DNA of 11,905 bases. Origin: Thermodesulfatator sp. (GTDB lineage Bacteria; Desulfobacterota; Thermodesulfobacteria; Thermodesulfobacteriales; Thermodesulfobacteriaceae). Positions 1 to 6,601 of this stretch are shown here, piece after piece. Position 1 is the first letter of the stretch. The number at the start of each line of letters is the position of its first letter. Below the pieces are notes generated by a model. That model had not been told where the DNA came from. It ran no database searches and saw nothing but the letters and a program-made list of their open reading frames with translations. The position numbers and the translations under genes are program-made. The stretch covers positions 1-11,905 of the forward strand of contig QOAM01000005.1 in assembly GCA_003978075.1 (NCBI GenBank), written 5' to 3'.

Positions 1-57
1 AGCCGGAAATTTGAAGAAATCGAAGGGATCTCCAAGCTAAAAATTACAGAAAATTAA
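1..57 (+). CDS. Possible 3' end of a truncated gene
   Basis: The first frame is open from the window edge for 18 codons and ends in TAA at 55-57. It reads SRKFEEIEGISKLKITEN, a plausible charged C-terminus, while the other two forward frames give less protein-like text or stop early. The stop codon directly abuts the last base of the convergent initiator tRNA at 58. The piece is too short to assign to a family, and an open run of this length can occur by chance. Function unknown. Confidence 0.3.
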   Translation, partial: SRKFEEIEGISKLKITEN

Positions 58-131
<74 letters not shown>

Positions 132-140
132 TCCACCCAT

Positions 141-168
141 AAATTAACCCTGCGGTCTGGGAAGTCAA
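141..168 (-). promoter_or_regulatory. Probable sigma-70 promoter of the initiator tRNA
   Basis: On the minus strand, TTGACT (163-168) is followed after 16 bases by TAATTT (141-146). They resemble the -35 and -10 boxes TTGACA and TATAAT. Transcription would begin only a few bases before the tRNA 5' end at 131, as is usual for bacterial tRNA genes. The -35 match is good and the -10 match is moderate. Confidence 0.45.
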
Positions 169-279
169 GGCCCCTGCGGATACATGTTAGAGACCTTAAG
201 CTCTTTTCGAAGTATTAAAATCGTTTAAGATGGAGTTTCGAATCCCAAGGAATTTTCGCGCGGGAGAGGAGGGGGATCT

Positions 280-1227
280 ATGTTCATCGATCACATGAAG
301 ATCTTTAGCGGCACAGCTAATCCGGAGTTGACCCTCAAGATCTGCGAGTATTTGGCGGTCCCTCTGGGACAGATGGAGATCAAGCGTTTTAGCGACGGAG
401 AGATCTTCGTGGAGATCAAGGAGAATGTGCGAGGAGCGGATGTATTCGTGGTGCAGCCCACCTGCACCCCGGTCAACGAACACCTCATGGAGCTTCTCAT
501 CATTATCGACGCCCTGCGTCGGGCTTCTGCTCGGCGCATCACGGCGGTGATCCCTTATTACGGCTACGCCCGTCAGGACCGCAAAACCGCGCCACGCACT
601 CCTATTTCTGCCAAGCTGGTGGCCAATCTCCTTACGGTGGCTGGGGCCCGGAGGGTGCTCACCATGGACCTTCACGCTGGCCAGATCCAGGGCTTTTTTG
701 ATATCCCGGTGGACCACCTCTTCGCCGCCCCGGTGCTCCTCCAGTACATCCGCGAGACTTTCCGGGACGAGGAGCTAGTGATCGTTTCCCCAGATGCTGG
801 GGGGGTGGAACGGGCCCGGGCTTACGCTAAACGGCTGGATGCCGGGATCGCCATCGTGGACAAGCGGCGGCCTGGTCCTAACCAGAGCGAAGTCATGCAT
901 GTGGTGGGGGAGGTAAAGGGCAAGGTGGCCCTTATCCTGGATGATATGGTGGACACCGCAGGCACCATGTGTAAAGCCGCGGAGGCCCTTAAAGAACGGG
1001 GGGCCAAGGAAGTCCACGGCCTGGCCACGCATCCCGTGCTTTCCGGCCCGGCGGTGGAGCGCATCCAGAAGTCGGCCCTCAAATCCCTGGTGGTCACGGA
1101 TACCATCCCCTTGCGGGAGGAAGCCCGAAAGATTAAAAAAATTCAGGTCCTTTCGGTGGCCAAACTCCTAGGCGAGGCCATTCGCCGCATCCATGCCGAC
1201 GATTCGGTAAGTTCACTTTTCGTCTGA
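280..1227 (+). CDS. prs: Ribose-phosphate pyrophosphokinase (PRPP synthase)
   Basis: Transfers pyrophosphate from ATP to ribose 5-phosphate to make PRPP, the precursor of purines, pyrimidines, histidine, tryptophan and NAD. It is cytosolic and the family forms hexamers. The 315-residue length is typical of class I enzymes. Visible landmarks are FSDGE at 37-41, the stretch RRASARRITAVIPYYGYARQ, the MDLHAGQIQGFFD segment with H132, DKRRPGPN, and the PRPP-binding loop DDMVDTAGT at 221-229. The ATG at 280 is chosen because a purine-rich Shine-Dalgarno (264-274) lies just upstream. The ATG at 295 would sit too far from it, although MKIFSG is where similarity to E. coli Prs (MPDMKLFAG) becomes obvious. 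It is first in the plus-strand run, with rplY 115 bases downstream. No convincing -35/-10 pair stands out, although 213-221 is AT-rich. Confidence 0.97.
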   Translation: MFIDHMKIFSGTANPELTLKICEYLAVPLGQMEIKRFSDGEIFVEIKENVRGADVFVVQPTCTPVNEHLMELLIIIDALRRASARRITAVIPYYGYARQDRKTAPRTPISAKLVANLLTVAGARRVLTMDLHAGQIQGFFDIPVDHLFAAPVLLQYIRETFRDEELVIVSPDAGGVERARAYAKRLDAGIAIVDKRRPGPNQSEVMHVVGEVKGKVALILDDMVDTAGTMCKAAEALKERGAKEVHGLATHPVLSGPAVERIQKSALKSLVVTDTIPLREEARKIKKIQVLSVAKLLGEAIRRIHADDSVSSLFV

Positions 1228-1282
1228 GACCCTGGAAAGACGCAGAGATCTTTTTAAATTGAGTTGGAAGGGCTGAGGAACA

Positions 1283-1313
1283 AAAAAACCTGAAAAATTA
1301 GATACGGTTTTTT
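1283..1313. repeat. AT-rich inverted repeat between prs and rplY, possible weak terminator
   Basis: AAAAAACC (1283-1290) and GGTTTTTT (1306-1313) form a perfect 8-bp stem around a 15-base loop. The right arm ends in a run of T, so transcripts in either direction would end the hairpin with U. With only two G-C pairs the stem is weak, particularly for a thermophile, so termination is uncertain. It occupies most of the region just before the rplY ribosome binding site. Confidence 0.3.
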
Positions 1314-1342
1314 AATTAAACAGGAAAAGGAGGTCTTAAGCC

Positions 1343-1957
1343 ATGAGGCAGGTGCCTTTTGTTGCGGAATATCGTTCCCGCACCGGGAAAGAGGCGGCCA
1401 AAAAGCTGCGGCGGCAGGGTCTGGTCCCGGCCATCCTCTACGGTCCGCAGACCGAACCCTTGCCCCTTGCGGTTAAGCTGAGCGAGCTTAAGCGAATCCT
1501 CCAACGCCATCGGGGCGAGCAACTGATCTTCAACCTCACCCTTCAAAAGGACGGGGAGAGTGAGCAGCGCTTGGCCCTCATCAAGGAGTTACAGTACCAT
1601 CCGGTAACCGACGAGATTATTCACGCCGATTTTTATGAGATTCGCATGGACCGGCCTGTGGAGGTGGATGTGCCGGTGGAGATTACCGGAAAGGCTAAAG
1701 GTGTCCAGCGCGGGGGGATCTTGGAGATCATTATGCACGAGATCACGGTCTCCTGTCTCCCGGATCGCATCCCAGACCGCATCCTCATCGATGTTTCCGA
1801 ACTGGACCTAGGGGACACCCTGCATGTGCGCGACCTTACCCCGCCGGAGGGGGTAAAGTTCGCCGAGGATCCGGACGAGCCGGTGGTAACCGTGGTAGAG
1901 ACCGAGGCCGAAGGAGAGGAGGAGACCGCGGAGGAGGAGACCGGTGAGACCGCTTAG
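1343..1957 (+). CDS. rplY: Ribosomal protein L25, long TL5/Ctc form
   Basis: Binds 5S rRNA in the large ribosomal subunit. The 204-residue length marks the long type found in Thermus (TL5) and Bacillus (Ctc), not the short E. coli L25. The N-terminal 5S-binding domain covers about residues 1-93, with RSRTGKEAAKKLRRQGLVPA and ILYG early and HPVTDEIIHADFYEI at 86-100 leading into the second domain. The C-terminal beta domain covers about 100-185 and includes VPVEITGKAKGV and the IPDRILIDVSELDLGD segment. The last 20 residues are a low-complexity acidic tail rich in Glu and Thr, as is common in this form. Start ATG 1343 has a strong AAGGAGGT Shine-Dalgarno at 1327-1334, 8 bases upstream. Next to pth, a widespread bacterial pairing. 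Confidence 0.95.
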   Translation: MRQVPFVAEYRSRTGKEAAKKLRRQGLVPAILYGPQTEPLPLAVKLSELKRILQRHRGEQLIFNLTLQKDGESEQRLALIKELQYHPVTDEIIHADFYEIRMDRPVEVDVPVEITGKAKGVQRGGILEIIMHEITVSCLPDRIPDRILIDVSELDLGDTLHVRDLTPPEGVKFAEDPDEPVVTVVETEAEGEEETAEEETGETA

Positions 1958-2016
1958 AGACTCCCGAAAAAAATTGGACTAGGAAAGGACCTTACTGCGA
2001 GACCTCGTGAAAAGAA

Positions 2017-2616
2017 ATGTGGCTTTATGTGGGGCTGGGAAATGCCGGCTCGGAGTATGCTCACACCCGGCACAATCTGGGCTGGAGGGTGCTGGGGACC
2101 TTGGCCCAAGACTTGGGGTTGTCCTTCCGCAAGGTCCCGGCCCTACGGTCCCTGATGGCAGAGTGGAAGGGGCGGGCCTGGCTCCTCCTCCCCCTCACCT
2201 ACATGAATCTTTCGGGGGAGGCTGTGGCTCCGGCCGTGAAGGAGCTGGGGATCCCCCTGGAGAACCTCCTTGTGGTCCATGACGACCTAGATCTTCCCTT
2301 GGGGCGCCTTAAGTTCGTGCCTAAAGGAGGGGCCGGAGGACATCGCGGGGTCCTCTCGGTGATGGCGGCGGTGGGGAGCCCAGAGTTTCCCCGCCTCAAA
2401 TTGGGTATCGACCGCCCCCCCAAAGGGGTGCCGGTAAGGGCCTATGTGCTTTCCGCCTTTTTGCCGGAGGAGCTGCCCCTGGTGGAAAAAGTAACCCGCT
2501 TGGCTGCGGAGGCCCTGAAGCTCCTCCCGGAAGAGGGGCTCTCCAAGGTGATGAGCCTTTACAACCGAAAAGACATCCTCCACAATGGAGAAAGGCTCGC
2601 TGAGACGGGAGCATGA
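2017..2616 (+). CDS. pth: Peptidyl-tRNA hydrolase
   Basis: Cleaves the ester bond of peptidyl-tRNAs released prematurely from ribosomes, recycling tRNA. At 199 residues it is a normal Pth1. Catalytic H19 lies in TRHN, the conserved asparagine N64 in TYMNLSG, and the HDDLDLPLG motif spans 88-96 with D89 matching E. coli D93. The PKGGAGGHRG loop lies at 102-111. Two deviations are visible: the opening reads VGLGNAG where GNPG is usual, and R110 sits where E. coli has N114. The key catalytic residues are intact. TGA at 2008-2010 is in frame upstream, so ATG 2017 is the first possible start. It has only a poor purine stretch before it (GAAAAGAA), 59 bases after rplY. Its end overlaps the next gene by 4 bases (ATGA). 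Confidence 0.95.
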   Translation: MWLYVGLGNAGSEYAHTRHNLGWRVLGTLAQDLGLSFRKVPALRSLMAEWKGRAWLLLPLTYMNLSGEAVAPAVKELGIPLENLLVVHDDLDLPLGRLKFVPKGGAGGHRGVLSVMAAVGSPEFPRLKLGIDRPPKGVPVRAYVLSAFLPEELPLVEKVTRLAAEALKLLPEEGLSKVMSLYNRKDILHNGERLAETGA

Positions 2617-3095
2617 GCCCTCCTAAAGGTCGCAGGCGCTGGGATATCTGGTTTCAGGAGATCTACCTCAAGATCGAGAGAGCCCTTTATGTTCTAGTGG
2701 CCATAGGGCTGATCTTGGCTACCCTGGAGGTAATCTACGACGGCTATCACGCCCTCTTCCAGGTCTTCGGTTATCAAGAATTTACTCTCGGGGTCCTCCG
2801 GGTCATCGACCGCTTTCTCATCGCCCTCATGTTTCTAGAGATCCTTTACACTATCCAGATCATCTTCGGCGAGGAATATCATCTCCAGTGCGTGGAACCC
2901 TTCCTCATGGTGGCCATCATTGCCCTGGTACGGCGACTCCTCATCCTCTCTTTCGAGATCTCCCACACCCAGGTCAGCCACGAGAGGCTCAAGCTCTATC
3001 TGGTGGAGATGGCCTTGGTGGGGAGTCTTATTCTGGCCCTGGTAGGGGCGGTCATCCTCCTGCGCCTGCGTCGAAGAGGAAAAAATGCGCCCTGA
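2613..3095 (+). CDS. PsiE-family integral membrane protein
   Basis: A 160-residue protein with a basic N-terminus and four predicted membrane helices, at about 24-46, 63-85, 94-114 and 129-151, ending in a basic tail (RLRRRGK) that probably faces the cytoplasm. The order of segments and the stretch VEPFLMVAIIALVRRLLIL at 94-112 match the phosphate-starvation-inducible PsiE family. The molecular function of that family is not established. The name comes from E. coli psiE regulation, and nothing here shows phosphate control (no Pho box seen). Its ATG overlaps the pth stop as ATGA, and its last 11 bases overlap the guaA start, so it is probably co-translated with both. Its presence between two soluble housekeeping enzymes is not explained by known function. 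Confidence 0.8.
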   Translation: MSPPKGRRRWDIWFQEIYLKIERALYVLVAIGLILATLEVIYDGYHALFQVFGYQEFTLGVLRVIDRFLIALMFLEILYTIQIIFGEEYHLQCVEPFLMVAIIALVRRLLILSFEISHTQVSHERLKLYLVEMALVGSLILALVGAVILLRLRRRGKNAP

Positions 3096-4632
3096 AGAAG
3101 CCATCCTGGTCCTGGACTTCGGTTCCCAGACCACCCAGCTCATCGCTCGCAGAGTGCGGGAACTCAAGGTTTACAGCGAGATCAAACCCTGCACCGTCCC
3201 TTTGGAAGAAATAAAAGCCTTTCATCCTCGAGGAATCATCCTTTCGGGAGGGCCCTCGAGCGTGTATGATCCAGGGGCCCCTATGGTTCCCCTCGAGCTT
3301 TTTGATCTCGGGGTGCCGATCCTGGGGATCTGCTACGGTATGCAGCTCATGGCCCATCTCCTGGGAGGACGGGTGGAACGCAGCCTCAAACGGGAGTACG
3401 GTCCGGCACAGCTGCGGGTGCTCTCCGGTGCGGATCTCTTTTACGGACTGGACCTTCGCCGCACCTACCGGGTGTGGATGAGTCATGGGGACCGGGTGGA
3501 GGAACTCCCGCCGGATTTTGTCCCCCTGGCAGAAAGCGCTAACTCCCCCTATGCGGCCATGCGACACAAGGAGAGGCCCCTTTTTGGAGTGCAATTTCAC
3601 CCGGAGGTGGTGCATACCGAAATCGGCCAGGAGGTCTTGGCAAATTTCGTCCTGCGCATCTGCGGGTGTTCCCCCACCTGGACCATGGAATCCTTTATCG
3701 AGACCGCCGTGCGGGAGATTCGGGAGAGGGTTGGGCCGGAGGAGCGGGTGGTCTGCGCCCTCTCCGGAGGAATTGATTCCACGGTCACCGCCCTTCTGGT
3801 GCACCGGGCCGTAGGAGAGCGTCTGGTACCCATCTTCGTGAATAATGGCCTTCTGCGCAAGGACGAACCGGAAGAGGTCCTCTCTCTCATGGACTCCTTG
3901 GGTCTTCAGGTGCATTATGTGGATGCCTCAAAAAAATTCTTGAAGAGGTTACAAGGGGTGATCGATCCGGAGGAAAAGAGACGCATCATTGGCCATACCT
4001 TTATTGAAGTCTTTGAAGAGGAAGCCCGAAAGATCGGTGGGGTCCGCTGGCTGGCCCAAGGGACCCTTTATCCGGATGTCATCGAGAGCGTTTCCTTTAA
4101 AGGCCCCTCAGCCACCATCAAGACCCATCACAATGTGGGGGGGTTGCCTGAGCGCATGCAGCTCAAGCTCCTGGAGCCCTTGCGGGAGCTCTTCAAGGAC
4201 GAGGTGCGGGAGATCGCCCGGGAGTTCGGGCTACCGAAGAGGGTGGTCTGGCGCCAGCCCTTCCCCGGGCCGGGGCTGGCCATTCGCATCCTAGGGGAGG
4301 TCACGGAAGAGCGCCTGACCATTCTGCGGGAGGCCGACGCCATCGTTACCGAGGAAATGCTGGAAAGCGGTTGGTATTACCGGGTATGGCAGAGCTTTGC
4401 TGTGCTGGTGCCGGTAAAGACCGTAGGGGTCATGGGCGACTACCGGACTTACGAGTATGTGGTGGCCCTTCGCTGCGTGGAAAGCCAAGACGCCATGACT
4501 GCGGACTGGGTGCGCCTTCCCTACGAGCTCTTGGCCCGTCTCTCCCACCGGATCATCAACGAGGTCCAAGGGGTGAACCGCGTGGTCTACGACATCTCCT
4601 CCAAACCTCCAGCCACCATCGAATGGGAATAA
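3085..4632 (+). CDS. guaA: GMP synthase (glutamine-hydrolysing)
   Basis: Converts XMP, ATP and glutamine to GMP, the last step of guanine nucleotide synthesis. The 515 residues include both parts in one chain. The class I glutamine amidotransferase domain covers about 1-190, with nucleophile C83 in GICYG and partners H172 and E174 in FHPEV. The ATP-pyrophosphatase domain follows, with its P-loop SGGIDS at 227-232, and then the dimerisation domain with FPGPGLAIR and the conserved end PPATIEWE. No catalytic residue is missing. ATG 3085 lies within the end of the psiE-like gene, 11 bases overlapping, after a GAGGAA-like ribosome binding site. tlyA starts 10 bases after its stop. With prs upstream and purD-purE nearby, the window is rich in purine genes. 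Confidence 0.98.
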   Translation: MRPEEAILVLDFGSQTTQLIARRVRELKVYSEIKPCTVPLEEIKAFHPRGIILSGGPSSVYDPGAPMVPLELFDLGVPILGICYGMQLMAHLLGGRVERSLKREYGPAQLRVLSGADLFYGLDLRRTYRVWMSHGDRVEELPPDFVPLAESANSPYAAMRHKERPLFGVQFHPEVVHTEIGQEVLANFVLRICGCSPTWTMESFIETAVREIRERVGPEERVVCALSGGIDSTVTALLVHRAVGERLVPIFVNNGLLRKDEPEEVLSLMDSLGLQVHYVDASKKFLKRLQGVIDPEEKRRIIGHTFIEVFEEEARKIGGVRWLAQGTLYPDVIESVSFKGPSATIKTHHNVGGLPERMQLKLLEPLRELFKDEVREIAREFGLPKRVVWRQPFPGPGLAIRILGEVTEERLTILREADAIVTEEMLESGWYYRVWQSFAVLVPVKTVGVMGDYRTYEYVVALRCVESQDAMTADWVRLPYELLARLSHRIINEVQGVNRVVYDISSKPPATIEWE

Positions 4633-4642
4633 GCCCCGGCTA

Positions 4643-5473
4643 ATGGGCAAGTCCCGGAAAGAAGCTACGCAAAGACTGGACCGTCTGTTGGTGCTGCGGG
4701 GGCTGGCGGAGACGCGGGAGAAGGCACAGGCCCTGATCCTAGCCGGGGAAGTCTATGTAGAAGGGCGGCGGGTAGACAAGGCTGGGGCCCGGGTCCCGGT
4801 CTCGGCTCCCATAGAGATTCGGGGCCGGGGGCTGCCCTATGTGTCTCGCGGAGGGCTTAAATTGGAAGGGGCCTTAAAGATCTTTCATCTGAACCCGCAG
4901 GGTCTAATCTGTGCCGATCTCGGGGCCTCCACCGGCGGATTTACGGACTGCCTGCTCCAGCACGGGGTCTCTCGGGTGTACGCCGTGGATGTGGGCCGAG
5001 GACAGCTCCATCCGCGCCTGCGTCAGGATCCCCGAGTGGCGGTACTGGAGGGAGTCAACGCTCGCTACCTTACCGAAAAAAGTCTTCCGGAGGCGGTGGA
5101 TCTGGTGACCATCGATGTCTCTTTCATTTCTCTAAAAAAGGTACTCCCTGCGGCGGTGCGCCTCCTTAAGCCCGTGGGGCTAATCCTGGCCTTGATCAAA
5201 CCCCAGTTCGAAGTAGGCCGGGGGGAGGTGGGCCGAGGGGGAGTGGTGCGGGAACACACCAAACACCGGCGGGTGATAGAAGAAATCTGGCGCTTTGGGG
5301 AGGACGAGCTGGGGCTCAAGGCCTTAGGAGTGGCGGAAAGCGTACTGCCCGGTCCTGCGGGAAACCGGGAGTTTTTCATCTTATTTAGCAGATCTCCTTT
5401 ACAAGCCCGGGGGAGAAGGTTATTTTGCGAGAAAAGCCCTGGGAGGAGGTCTGGCGGTGAAAATCATCTTTGA
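4643..5473 (+). CDS. tlyA: TlyA-family rRNA 2'-O-methyltransferase
   Basis: A SAM-dependent RNA methyltransferase of the TlyA/hemolysin A family. In mycobacteria TlyA methylates the ribose of 16S C1409 and 23S C1920; the target here is inferred. An N-terminal S4 RNA-binding domain (about 11-60, RLDRLLVLRGLAETREKAQ onward) precedes a Rossmann-like FtsJ/RrmJ-type domain with the SAM motif ADLGASTGGFTD at 91-102. The residues K73 (RGGLKLE), D158 (TIDVSF), K186 (LIKPQFE) and E243 (NREFF) fit the family's K-D-K-E catalytic set. Family similarity ends near FFILF (about 244-248), and a basic tail of roughly 28 residues follows, partly overlapping the next gene by 17 bases. No good Shine-Dalgarno precedes ATG 4643, so coupling to guaA termination is likely. 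Haemolysis is not implied by the old name. Confidence 0.93.
   Translation: MGKSRKEATQRLDRLLVLRGLAETREKAQALILAGEVYVEGRRVDKAGARVPVSAPIEIRGRGLPYVSRGGLKLEGALKIFHLNPQGLICADLGASTGGFTDCLLQHGVSRVYAVDVGRGQLHPRLRQDPRVAVLEGVNARYLTEKSLPEAVDLVTIDVSFISLKKVLPAAVRLLKPVGLILALIKPQFEVGRGEVGRGGVVREHTKHRRVIEEIWRFGEDELGLKALGVAESVLPGPAGNREFFILFSRSPLQARGRRLFCEKSPGRRSGGENHL
5442..5450 (+). promoter_or_regulatory. Strong ribosome binding site that fixes the GTG start at 5457
   Basis: GGAGGAGGT ends 6 bases before GTG 5457, an ideal Shine-Dalgarno placement. It lies inside the tlyA coding sequence and supports the small zinc-ribbon gene as real despite its non-ATG start. Confidence 0.75.
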
Positions 5474-5669
5474 TCCGGAGGTCCCGGAGAACCTGAAAGA
5501 GGATATTCGAAGCCTGGTGCAGGAAGCGGATATAGAGGAAAAATGCCCGGAATGCGGGGCTAAAGAGATCTATATAGCCCTCCTGGGAAAAATTCTGGAT
5601 GTCAAATGCTACGAGTGCGGACATTCTTTTTTGGAAATCGAAATGGAGACCGAGGAGGGGGAAGAATAG
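5457..5669 (+). CDS. Small zinc-ribbon protein (70 residues)
   Basis: A 70-residue acidic protein of unknown function. Two CxxC knuckles, CPEC at 30-33 and CYEC at 51-54, are spaced 17 residues apart, the arrangement of a four-cysteine zinc ribbon. A Glu/Asp-rich amphipathic segment precedes the ribbon (about 11-28) and the tail is strongly acidic (EMETEEGEE). Such small ribbons often bind nucleic acid or a protein partner, but the net negative charge argues for a protein partner or metal handling over direct RNA binding; this is inference. Start GTG 5457 has an excellent Shine-Dalgarno and overlaps the end of tlyA by 17 bases, so the two are probably co-translated. It is the last gene of the run, 27 bases from the convergent folE2 stop. 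No clear hairpin terminator is visible in that gap. Confidence 0.8.
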   Translation: MKIIFDPEVPENLKEDIRSLVQEADIEEKCPECGAKEIYIALLGKILDVKCYECGHSFLEIEMETEEGEE

Positions 5670-5696
5670 GACAGGCCTGGGGAAAAAATAAAGATC

Positions 5697-6542
5697 TTAA
5701 AAAGTAGTGGCCTTGGAAGTAAAAGAGGGGTGGGGGGGTGAAGTCCCCAAGGCTTTCTCAGAGGTCTCCTTGAATCTTTCGATGTAGGCATAGGCGTTAT
5801 GGGCATGGATAGATTCGAAATTTTCGGCCGAGACGGCAAACCAAGTGATGTCCGGGTGCTCCAGTAGGCGTTGGGCCACCTCCCGGACCACATCTTCCAC
5901 GAAACGCGGTCGTCGGTGGGCCTCTTCGGTGACGAACTTCTCGTCCGGGCGCTTAAGGAGGGGATAGACCGGGCTTGAGGCTGAGGCCTCCACAATTTCA
6001 ATGAGGTCTTCCAACCATACAAAACGCTTGAAACGCACCCGCAGATTCACCTCTCCGCGTTGATTGTGGGCTCCGAGGGTGCTGATGGCCTGGGAGCAGG
6101 GGCACACGGTCATTACCGGCACGCTAACCCCCAGGACGAGATCCAGGCGTTTTTCGTCCTTGGCCCCGGCGATAAGGCATCGATATTCCATGAGGGAGGG
6201 AGCCCGGCTGACCGGGGCCTCCTTTTGAAGGAAATACGGGAAACAAATCTCCAGGTGGGCCACTTGGGCCGCTAGCTTCTTCCGCATGCGCTCCAGGATA
6301 AAGGGGATGTTGCGGATGTGGATCTCCTCCCGAAATTCGTTGAGGATCTCGATGAAGCGACTCATGTGTGTACCCTTGAATTCCTGAGGGAGGTCCACGA
6401 ACATGTTGATTTCTGCTACGGTGTGCTGGAGCCCCCGTCGCCGGTCCAGTACGGAGACCGGATAGCGGATGCCCTTAATCCCCACCTTGTCTACCGGGAT
6501 CTCGCAGGTAGCGGGTTCGCTTTGAACGTCCTTAAGTTTCAT
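5697..6542 (-). CDS. folE2: GTP cyclohydrolase FolE2 (type IB)
   Basis: Converts GTP to 7,8-dihydroneopterin triphosphate, the first step of folate synthesis. FolE2 replaces the zinc-dependent FolE in many bacteria and can use other divalent metals. The protein is 281 residues. Landmarks are GTHMSRF at 57-63, CPCS at 147-150, GAHNQRG at 157-163 and NFESIHAHNAYAYIE at 241-255. C147, H159, E201 and H246 stand where the family's metal ligands are expected. The reading frame stays open further upstream, to 7034, but that part is antisense-like text in another frame of the ATPase gene. True similarity begins at MKLKDVQSE, and GAGAGG lies 6 bases before ATG 6542. It is last in the minus-strand operon, 59 bases after the ATPase gene. 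The C-terminal 15 residues are a poorly conserved tail. Confidence 0.95.
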   Translation of the reverse strand: MKLKDVQSEPATCEIPVDKVGIKGIRYPVSVLDRRRGLQHTVAEINMFVDLPQEFKGTHMSRFIEILNEFREEIHIRNIPFILERMRKKLAAQVAHLEICFPYFLQKEAPVSRAPSLMEYRCLIAGAKDEKRLDLVLGVSVPVMTVCPCSQAISTLGAHNQRGEVNLRVRFKRFVWLEDLIEIVEASASSPVYPLLKRPDEKFVTEEAHRRPRFVEDVVREVAQRLLEHPDITWFAVSAENFESIHAHNAYAYIERFKETSEKALGTSPPHPSFTSKATTF

Positions 6543-6548
6543 AAGAGA

Positions 6549-6554
6549 CCTCTC
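6549..6554 (-). promoter_or_regulatory. Ribosome binding site that decides the folE2 start
   Basis: GAGAGG on the minus strand lies 6 bases before ATG 6542. It coincides with the point where FolE2 similarity begins, so it settles the start against the much longer open frame reaching to 7034. Confidence 0.7.
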
Positions 6555-6601
6555 GGAGAAGGCCCCTTTTTTCGCCGGGAGCTTCGCCCTACCCTCTTCT
6601 T

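Noticed and set aside
3052..3915. Long open frame of 287 codons on the minus strand opposite guaA
   Set aside because: It is antisense to the well-conserved guaA, has His/Gly/Pro-rich text without family features, and such shadows are common in GC-rich genes.
5670..5696. Bidirectional terminator between the zinc-ribbon gene and folE2
   Set aside because: The 27-base gap is AT-rich with the small palindrome AAGATCTT but has no stable GC stem followed by a T run in either direction.
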